A stretch of 64,000 bases of DNA, from positions 62,001 to 126,000 of the forward strand of contig NJPS01000055.1 of assembly GCA_002946415.1 (NCBI GenBank), given 5' to 3'. Made by a program: the position numbers and the translations under genes. The notes below the pieces were generated by a model that saw only the letters and a list, made by a program, of their open reading frames with translations, did not search any database and was not told where the DNA came from. Source of the DNA: Rutstroemia sp. NJR-2017a BVV2. Its lineage: Eukaryota > Ascomycota > Leotiomycetes > Helotiales > Rutstroemiaceae. This document shows, piece after piece, positions 55,985 through 64,000 of the stretch (the stretch's first letter is position 1; each line of letters opens with the position of its first letter).

Positions 55985-57772
55985 TCAGCACACGATGCAA
56001 GATGATCGGTTGATCTTTCTTGCTGTCCATGGATGTATTGGTCTAGGGTGGGGTGGTGTAAGGCTACCGGTAGGCGATGAAACAGATGCGGAGTCTTCAA
56101 CTTCTTCAGGTTGTTCGGCTTCTTCGACTACTTCAGCTTCGTCAGGTTCTTCGCCTTTGCCAGCTTTTTCGAATCTTAGCCTGTGCTTCAATACTTTTAA
56201 TTTTTCCTCCCGTTGTTTTGGATCAAGATCCCTAAAGTGACGTTCATAAGCCTTGGACACGCACTGCGCGGTACGACCATTCGCAGCGAAAACCGGATCT
56301 TTGACGATTCGGCTCCATCGTTTACTCTCGTCACCCATTTCCGCTAGCTTGATCAACTCCTCGGTGCTCCAACGAACCCAACTAGTATACACTCTCTGGG
56401 CGCGCCCAACTGCTCTTCGATCTTTATTAGCTTCCGACATCTTAACCATATCTTCAAGCTTGGCCGGACCTTCTCTGAGCCGTTTCGCATGATGTGCTCT
56501 CAACGTCGCTGCAGTACGAGCAGGAAAATATTTTAACAACGCGTGCCAATTTATCTCTTGCCTCGAGTTAGCAGCAGGCATCTCACCTCCTTCCCCTTCA
56601 TCCAACGGCTCTAAGAATTGCTCGGCAATCTTTTCCGGGTCGCCCAGATACTTCTCATAAACCATTTCCTCTGCCGCCGTCCATAACAATCCCAATGACC
56701 GCAGAGTTGGCACTCTTAACCTCTGGATCTTGTTAAACCGTCCCTTGCGAAACCCGATCAGCTTCCCGTCGTCGTCGAGTTCTAGCATCCCGTTCTTATG
56801 CAACTCTTGCAAATACACCCATCGACGGTGAAGCAGTGTTGGCGTGCGCTTAGGAGGACTATGGAGCGGAAGACCTAACTCCGCATTCCGGGCTTTTCGT
56901 GCCCTGGCCACTTTTTTGATCTTCATGCTCCAATACAAGAGTTCATTTTTGTGAATTCTAGGATCGATCGCCATTCCGTATCTGAATATGAGGGCGAGTT
57001 CTACGAGGTAGTAGTAGGCTTTTTCCTTGCGAGACAATGCGATGGTGTAGTCGACAGCGACATCGGCGTAATCATCTTCTTCACTGCTTTCAGAGAAGTC
57101 TTCATCATGATAACTGCTTTCAGAGTCGTCTGCCTCGGGGCTGTCAGCTTCGTACTCGTCGTCAGAGTCGTATACCTCTCGGCTGTCAATCAGGACCTCA
57201 TCGTCAGAGTCGTTTGCCTCTCGGTTGCCAGTGTGATTTTCATCGTCAGTGTCGTTTGCCACTCGGCCGTCAACTTGGATTTCATTTTCTGAGACAACAA
57301 TAGTTGTTCTTTCAGAGTTGTTTACCTCTTGACCGTCAGTCTCGATCTCATTGGCAGAGTCGTGTACCTCTTGGTCTTCAATGTTTATTTCGTCGTTGGA
57401 GACAGAAATAGCTTTTCTTTCAGAGTTACCTACCTCTCGACTATTGACCTCGATCTCATTAGCAGATCCATGTGCCTCTAGGCCGTCGATCTCCATTTCG
57501 TTGTTAGCGATCTCAATAGCTACGCTTTCAGAGTCGTTTGCCTCTCGGGCGTTATTCTCGATAGAGTTGCTTACCTCTAGACGGTTAATCCTGATCTCAT
57601 CGGCGGATTCATATGCCTCTCGGCCATCAATCTCCATCTCATCGTCGGAGATGGAAATGGCTGTGCTTTCAGTATCTCCTGGGCCGGCTTCAGCGTATGG
57701 GAGATAGTGTGTATCAACATTGAAGTCAATCCAGCGGCTGGAGCCGTGAACTGGTTCGCTGCTAGCTCTCAT
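55985..57772 (-). CDS. Myb/SANT-like orphan protein with long acidic repeats and CaaX-like C-terminus
   Basis: A single exon of 595 residues from ATG 57772. Residues about 33-230 form a long acidic tract of imperfect repeats with recurrent words ISDDEMEIDGREAYES, EIEVNSREVGNSER and EANDSDDEVLIDSREVYDS. There follow a helical region (SRKEKAYYYLVELALIFRYG), a segment RTPTLLHRRWVYLQELHKNG, a probable SANT-like module (YTSWVRWSTEELIKLAEMGD ... GRTAQCVSKAYERHF), and another copy-like stretch (NWHALLKYFPARTAATLRAH). An acidic Glu/Val-rich stretch precedes the end RKINRSSCIVC. The final CIVC fits a CaaX prenylation box, which is unusual for a protein that looks nuclear. The architecture parallels the gene at 49.9-51.4 kb (acidic repeats then Myb-like modules). 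No named family recognised. Confidence 0.72.
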   Translation of the reverse strand: MRASSEPVHGSSRWIDFNVDTHYLPYAEAGPGDTESTAISISDDEMEIDGREAYESADEIRINRLEVSNSIENNAREANDSESVAIEIANNEMEIDGLEAHGSANEIEVNSREVGNSERKAISVSNDEINIEDQEVHDSANEIETDGQEVNNSERTTIVVSENEIQVDGRVANDTDDENHTGNREANDSDDEVLIDSREVYDSDDEYEADSPEADDSESSYHDEDFSESSEEDDYADVAVDYTIALSRKEKAYYYLVELALIFRYGMAIDPRIHKNELLYWSMKIKKVARARKARNAELGLPLHSPPKRTPTLLHRRWVYLQELHKNGMLELDDDGKLIGFRKGRFNKIQRLRVPTLRSLGLLWTAAEEMVYEKYLGDPEKIAEQFLEPLDEGEGGEMPAANSRQEINWHALLKYFPARTAATLRAHHAKRLREGPAKLEDMVKMSEANKDRRAVGRAQRVYTSWVRWSTEELIKLAEMGDESKRWSRIVKDPVFAANGRTAQCVSKAYERHFRDLDPKQREEKLKVLKHRLRFEKAGKGEEPDEAEVVEEAEQPEEVEDSASVSSPTGSLTPPHPRPIHPWTARKINRSSCIVC

Positions 57773-58988
57773 CTTGGAATTTTGATTGAATACTGTAACT
57801 GGAATGATGATGAAGGGGAACTGGGGAGATGGGAACAAAGGGTGTTAGAGTTGTGGTATATATATTTCTCTCAGGATAGTTGTTCTGGATGATTTCTATA
57901 TTGTTACATTGCTATGTGAGTAGATGTAGATATTGATGATCAGTGGAGTTTTGTCTAAATTTTCGGGTTGGTAAATTGTTCTACTTCTTTACATCGTTGT
58001 TATTCTTGTTGTTTGCATATAGTAACGGATTGTCAACTTGTCCACTCGAGATATATAATGGTATAGGATATATTAGTTAATAAACCTCTATAATATCTAT
58101 CCCTGTACAGCGAGATGCACCCTGTAACGAGACAAATCGTAGATACTTCGAATTCAAGCAACTCTAAATCTGTAAATATATCCAAATTTCAATATATTTC
58201 TATTTTAATTACATTGTATATCTCTCCCAAATATTCTTGACTTATTAATTCCAAATTTTAACTATATCGTCGCTGCTTTTCTAAATTATAAAGAGCCTCT
58301 TATTATAGTATGATAGGATCCCTCGACCCACGATACCACTATCAAGCTCTTCTCGCTTCTTAAACTTATAGAACGGCTAGATATAGATCTCTGAGTTTTA
58401 TTACAATACTGAAGTTTTATTACAATACTGAAGTTTTATTACAATACTGAAAAGTTATTCTGTCAGGAAATAATCAGCTGATATACATCTAGCATGGTCG
58501 CTATAATGGAAGTAAGCTATACGTATTAATTATAGAGCCTCGTCGTGGCATCACAACAGCGAGGCTCAGGATCAGCAACCTTGTGGAGAATATAAATTAA
58601 CTATTTCGAGCTTTTAATCTCCTTTAGCCAAGCTCACCAACCCTATAAATAGAGGGTAAGAAGCTTAGATTGAGGGAGATCAATAAACTATCACTTTATA
58701 ATCATATACCTGACTATCACGTAACATGATATATTCTTAGTATTGTGGCGGCCAGAGCGCGCCATATCATACGCCATCGCCACATAGGCTAATACCTCTT
58801 CCAATTGAGTGATCAAGGACCCTGGTCAGTGGCGGAGCCAACAAAATCGACCGTCCTCTTCCCGAGGAAATGCTTCTGCGTGGTAAACTTCCGACTCCTC
58901 ACTTCCGGCTCTCGCTTCTTCTCTCTTTGCGCTCTACAGTCGCTAACAAAATTGGCTCCCCCAATTTTCTTTTTTATCTATTCTTTTG
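57773..58988. other. Intergenic region, AT-rich
   Basis: About 1.2 kb upstream of two divergent genes. It contains the 19-nt triple repeat at 58395-58451. No gene supported. Confidence 0.5.
58395..58451. repeat. Three exact tandem 19-nt repeats
   Basis: Unit GTTTTATTACAATACTGAA repeated three times without change at 58395, 58414 and 58433. The exact identity points to recent expansion. Confidence 0.9.
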
Positions 58989-61150
58989 ATGATTAAAATG
59001 CCGGTCGACCGCAGCAAGCAGTTGGGCCAGAGAAGTCAGCCTGACGCAACGGAGCTTCCTGCTTCCTTGGATGTCTCTGCCGATTGTCCAAAATGTCATG
59101 AGCGTGCTCAAGAAGAGGGCAGAATCCATGAACTTGAGGTTTTTATGGAGCAGTTTCAAGACAATTGTGCAATGTGCATTATTTGGAAACGATGTGTTTG
59201 GGCATGTCAGGCGGCTCTCGATAATGTGGACAAAAAATATGTTTCGGTCAGAAATAGCCACATACAAATTGGTTTGCGGAACTCCGAGCCAAGGTATGAG
59301 TTCTGCTTGTACAAGAATACTAGTAAGTCCTAAGAAAGTAATACTAATTGAATAGATTTGCTGATGAGATTATAGATTTGCCTTGTCCCCTTCCCCTTCC
59401 GGAGAAACCCGATACAGCTACTCAGGCTGATTCTCAGCAATGTCTAAGATATGCACGCACTTGGCTGAACGTGTGTCAGATGGACCATATAGATTGTTCG
59501 CTTCCTGGGCATATAGTTCAACTACCAACAAGAGTCCTCGATATCACACGCACTGAGCCACGACTATTCGTCAGTGATCGCCAAACGGGCAGCTATGCGG
59601 CCCTGAGTTACTGCTGGGGTACAGAGGGCAACCTCATCACAAGACGAGATGATTTGGAGTCATTCAGAGCACAGATACCGAGTGTGAATATTCCAGCGAC
59701 AATCAAAGATGCAATTCAGGTAGCTAAGAGTCTCGGCTTTCAATACTTATGGGTCGATGCGTTATGTATTATACAAGATGACCCCGAGGATTGGGAAATA
59801 GAGTCATGTCTAATGGCGCAAGTTTACGGCAATGCCGATCTGGTAATAGCCGCAAGCTCGGCAAAGAATTCACAGCAAGGCTTCCTCACGCAAACACGGC
59901 GCCATCCACAGGGATCCGTATACTTTTATAACAAGGGTGATCCGTCGAAGCCTTATTGCATCAAATATGGCCTCGGTCCAAGTTATCAAATGACACTTGA
60001 CGAGGGCCCATTAGCCAAAAGAGCATGGGCATATCAAGAGAAGATTCTAGCCCGACGTTACCTTTGCTACGGTCCCGAAGAACTCTCTTGGCATTGCAAC
60101 GCCATCGAAACTTGCGAATGCTCTTATGGTGAGCCCGCAAGGCATTTTCTACATGACAGTGCTCGTGCTACTTGGGGGAGTCCAGCAAAAGATAACGAGA
60201 TGAATATATTTTGTTTAACATCGCTCAAAAATCCAACGTCGGATATATATGAGACCTGGATGTCTCGCATAATCCCCACTTATACGGAAAGGCAATTAAC
60301 AAAACAGTCGGATCGCCTGATCGCTATCTCTGCTGTGGCTACGCGACTCGGGCAGAGACTAGAAGACACCCTCCGTTTTGGCCTATGGCAAGGCCGAATG
60401 ACTGAACAGCTGGGATGGCAAACGTTTCTGCCACATAAGTGTGTGATTGGAGTACCCACTTGGAGTTGGGCGTCAGTGGACGGACATTTGACCTATGATG
60501 CGGAAACTTATCATATAGGGGCAAATCCCCAATTTTACCCAACCTTTCTGGGTTTATATCCCCTTAAGATGGGCCCCAAAACACTTAGCAGAGAAGGTCG
60601 GATATGTTATTTGAAAGGGAAATTATTTGGGGTTTGGCTAAACTTCAAATTAATAGACAATATACTCTGGAGTGTTTCTGAAGCTAGGTTCACATTCGAG
60701 GGGCGAAGCTTTAACTTCGGGCGAGGCGGGAGTGTCGAGCTCAGGCTCGATACCCTTCTTATTTCCGCCCAATTCCACCAAGGAGGCAGGGGAAGTAGGC
60801 TAACAACCCTACGAATCGATGCAACAGAGCTACCTGGGATTACTTGGCATTCAATACGTGACGGTTACCAGTCGCCAGTTTGGTGTCTGCTATATTCCAC
60901 AATCCACGCGTTTCCTCGCGGTGAGATAATCGATAGCGAAAGTGATAGCGAAATTGCTAGTGACAATGATAGCTATCGGCAATTGACAGCAATACGGCAT
61001 CGCTTCATGCTTCTAGGACTGTCAGCCCGATACCCGGGGACGTTGGAGAGACTAGGTTTTATGACTCTATATGAGCTTCCAGAAGAAACAGAGAAAGAAA
61101 TGGAATTGTTTTTAAGAGGAGTATCGGTTAGGAATATACCGATTGTATAA
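58989..61150 (+). CDS. HET-domain (heterokaryon incompatibility-type) protein
   Basis: Exons 58989-59322 and 59376-61150. The 53-bp intron has an ACTA|GTAAGT donor, a CTAAT branch and a TTATAG acceptor. An earlier AG at 59354-59355 breaks the frame, which picks this acceptor. Spliced length 2109 nt, 702 residues. The N-terminal module has CPKC and CAMC pairs. The HET domain begins near residue 186 with YAALSYCWGTEG, continues through IPATIKDAIQVAKSLGFQYL and WVDALCIIQDDPEDWEIE, and reaches VYGNADLVIAAS. Downstream are RAWAYQEKILARR and VPTWSWASVDGH, the normal second half. A Ser/Asp/Glu-rich tract (DSESDSEIASDNDS) near residue 635 is an in-frame insertion-like feature. Same family as the gene at 15.7 kb but clearly diverged from it. 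Confidence 0.9.
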
Positions 61151-62217
61151 GAGCATTTAAGGTTGAGACGATCACACCTCGGACCCGGTTTAACAGCGGG
61201 TAGAGGTTATAGTGTTAGCGGCTCAACCAAAGTCATTCACCGCTACCCACCTAAAGAAGCCAGCGAGCTGTTGATATACGACCTCTGACTAGTGCGTCTG
61301 TTTGCAATCGGCTGAGACTAGTTACTTTAAATACAGCAGCCTTATTATCAAGCTTCTAAAACTATAAATTCGTCTCGTGACAAGGTGTGTCTCGTTTCTT
61401 CCTCCATGAGCGTAAAAGGAGGGGAAAGTGGATGAGGGCTAATCACAAGTGTCTACAATGTACAGTTTGCCGCTCTCGACATAGAAAGTCCATCTAGTAC
61501 TGATATGGTCTGGATATAATTCTGCTACTTCTATATATGCAGGTTATGGTGGCACGGGTTAGAATTTCGTAGGAGAGGAAGAGAAGGTACGGGAATGAGG
61601 TGGGCTGCGGTGGTGACCGAGGTGGTTATAGATAAAAGCTACAACTCATCAATATATTATATTATCACGTCATTACTCATTACTCGCGAAATCACTCAAT
61701 ATACATCCAAAAAGGAACCAGAATTAGAAGACAACAGAAATATATATTCTTATCCCCCTACTAGCATCCAACCAAAAAGTAAGAGGTACAGCTATCGTTC
61801 CAAGTACGAGTATCTCCTTCTATATTCTTATACTCAAGTAAGTAAAGAAACAGAAAAGAGAAACTCCATTTCTCAAAAAAAAAAGCCGTCCTAAAATGAG
61901 GCAACTCAAGAAAGAAAACAGAAAGATTGGGAAATATCTTGGTTTTCTAAACATAGGGTCCTAGTTGAAGACAAACTAATTACTATCGATCTCCCTCTCC
62001 CTCACTGCCACTTCTTATAATCAGGATCTTCGGGGCAGAAGCCCCGCCTCTCGGCCGAGTGGCCTCCGCTTCCCCTCTTATATGGGTAATTGTTTCCCCG
62101 AGCTCCAGAACCCCTTCATACCATGCCTCCTGACAGGAAGTGGAAGATAATTTAATAAAAAGCCAGTTAATAAGATATAATATACAATTGCTACCTAGCT
62201 GATGAACCCACAACTTT
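61151..62217. other. Convergent intergenic region
   Basis: About 1.07 kb between convergent 3' ends. A perfect stem CGGGGC-AGAA-GCCCCG is at 62032-62047, inside a GC-rich island in otherwise AT-rich sequence. A short open frame at 61595-61894 is low-complexity and not supported. Confidence 0.45.
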
Positions 62218-64000
62218 TCACCGCAAGAACCCTCCCAAATTTCTAAAACTCTTCTTCTTTGCCATACCCGGATTCTGAGCCGCGGGAGGAGTCGCAAAGG
62301 CCATCGCAGACCCCATAGCTCCATTTCTTCCCCCGAATATCCCCGAGGGAATACCTACTCCCACTCCTACTGAGAGGAAACGTGAGCCTTGGGAAGGCTG
62401 GCCATAGGGATTCTGTGGGGAGTAAGGTTGTGGCTGCTGTTGACCGTATTGCTGCGGTTGTTGTTGACTGTATTGCTGGGGTTGCTGCTGGGGAAAAGGG
62501 TATTGTTGTTGCTGCTGCTGGGAATAGCCGTAGGGCGAGGGATTTAGAGGGGAAATAGGGGAATTTGGGTATTGGAGCGGTTGTTGGTAAGGAGATTGTT
62601 GGTATTGGGGCTGTGGAGTGGGATTGAAATGTTCTTGCGGTTGGTGAGAAGGATTCGTATATTGTTGAAGTTGGGAAGGCAGTTGAGGGGATGGTTGTGC
62701 ATAGGAGGGTGCAGGAGTCGAAGAAGGATTTATCGACATCATAGAGAATTGCTGTAGTGGAATATTTGACACTGGCTGCTGTGTTGTCACTGACAAAGCT
62801 TGGTAAGTCTGTTGCTGAGGTGGTTGGACTTCCAAGGAAGGTTGCGCTGCTTGGTGTTGCGAGTAAGTTTGTTCAGTAGGCTGGGCGGGTTGAGATGCTT
62901 GATAAATCTGAGGATTTGGCTGCAATGGCTGAGGAGTGGGAGTTGTCATACGCTGAGGAACTGGTGCCGGAGTCGGTGAGGAGCTATAAGTAGCACCCAC
63001 TTGGCTCAGTGGGAACCCCTGAGGCTGGGTATGATTTATCGCAGCGTCCGATACGTGTATTTGCGGAGCATATTGAGGCGTTGGTGCGCTTAAAGGAGGA
63101 ACTGGCGCAGCACGGGCGCTAGGCGGAGATGCCGTAGAGAATGCGGGTAATTCCTGAGCATTTGGGATAGAGGGAGTCCTTGGTGGCGCACCAATGGCTG
63201 TGACTGGTGGAGCATAGCTTTCGGGGGGTTTAACTTGAGGCGCACTTGGCTGTGGAGGGCCAAAGTTCTGTTGCATATTGATCGTTGAGGCTGATGAGTG
63301 AACCGACTTTTCATCTGTAGACTGGTATTGTGGATAAGCTTTAGGGTTCGATGGAGCTGTATACGGCGGTGGTGGAGGCGAAGCGTCAACAGTATATTGC
63401 GGTTGAAGTGAGGATAGCTTTAAATCGGCCATTTGCATGACGGGCTGAGAAATTTCAGCTGGCTGAGAAGCTGAAGGGACCTGCATCGACAGGCCATTCT
63501 GGAACTGGCTCGGGGCTTGATATCCTGTGTTTTGAATTGGAGTCATTGGCAGCTGAGCCCCATATGATTGACCCGTATTGAAAGTTGTTTCATGTTGAGA
63601 ATTATATGTGTATGTAGTTTGAACTTGGAGCATGGGTGCTTGGTTTTGATGCATTGGCTGTTGGCCGCCATAAGAAGGATCTGTCTTCATATCCGGCTGT
63701 GCAAATCCAGAGTTGAAGTTGGCTTGTCCCATTGGCTGGGGATGGGGCTGTGGCATCGTGAAGGTGGACGCAGTAGAAGCTCGGCGTAAATGGTGAGCCT
63801 CTATAGCTAATTCTGGGGTCGCTACAGGTGCAGCCACCGCATTGGGATCTTTTTTTGGCTTCCATGGTAACTACATTAATAGGTCAGTTAAAAATCCAGC
63901 GAAAGCTCTCTCCATAGTAATGATGAAATTTGAACTCGAGTAGAGAACCTACATAACCAGGCAATCCAAAAGTATCTAAGATTCTCAGCATCTCTTTCTG
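62218..64000 (-). CDS. Gln/Pro-rich low-complexity protein, 3' part (partial)
   Basis: The gene enters from beyond the window end. Exon 64000-63953 reads KEMLRILDTFGLPGY; the 82-bp intron 63952-63871 has a TAT|GTAGGT donor and an ATGTAG acceptor; exon 63870-62218 continues as LPWKPKKDPNAVAAPVATPE, then 520 residues rich in Gln, Pro, Ser and Tyr. Notable are SPPPPPYTAP, runs of YGQQQPQ/YSQQQPQ type near the C-terminus, and a Gly-rich basic end (KKKSFRNLGGFLR). There is no membrane segment. The tyrosine-bearing Gln/Pro repeats have prion-like, phase-separating composition (inference). The upstream part is needed to assign a family. Confidence 0.75.

Overview
This window reads as a nuclear contig of a filamentous ascomycete (Pezizomycotina). 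The support is: multi-exon genes with short GT-AG introns (mostly 46-127 bp) carrying CTAAC/CTAAT-like branch sites; two HET-domain (heterokaryon incompatibility type) genes; a SUR7/PalI protein; a PDR-type ABC transporter; an F-box/ankyrin protein; a berberine-bridge-type FAD oxidase; and long gene-poor, AT-rich stretches with decayed genes. Class-level placement (Leotiomycetes is my guess) is weak inference. No rRNA, tRNA or CRISPR was found.

Left part (1-17.7 kb), fairly ordinary gene space: the 3' end of a C2H2 zinc-finger gene; a long minus-strand gene joining an RSC7/Swp82 chromatin-remodelling domain to a large fungal domain of unknown function; an MDR-type zinc-free oxidoreductase; a membrane protein with a signal peptide and an in-frame stop; a SUR7/PalI gene; a membrane-anchored Nudix hydrolase; and a HET-domain gene.

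Middle-left (17.7-26 kb), a gene graveyard: at least four diverged tandem copies of one orphan gene segment, an SR-repeat-like coding fragment, and a protein-kinase-like gene that breaks just before its metal-binding Asp motif. From 26 to 31 kb are a proline-rich orphan, an F-box protein and a GPI-type secreted cysteine protein.

Middle (31.6-43.3 kb): a secreted FAD oxidase, an alpha/beta hydrolase with a one-base frameshift, a cytochrome P450 that lacks its haem-binding half, and an intact 1497-residue PDR transporter. Together they look like the remains of a small detoxification or secondary-metabolite cluster without a backbone enzyme. A roughly 520-bp MITE with long terminal inverted repeats and TA target duplications lies beside it, and a five-fold array of 15-nt inverted-repeat motifs lies between the P450 remnant and the transporter.

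Right part (44-64 kb): three orphan genes that each carry an N-terminal acidic tandem-repeat tract (one single-pass membrane protein, two Myb/SANT-like proteins, one of them ending in a CaaX-like tail), an F-box/ankyrin protein, a second HET-domain gene, and the 3' part of a glutamine/proline-rich gene running off the window end. Exon junctions were worked out by eye from splice consensus plus frame continuity. Spliced lengths are exact multiples of three for almost all models, and I flag the ones that miss by one base.
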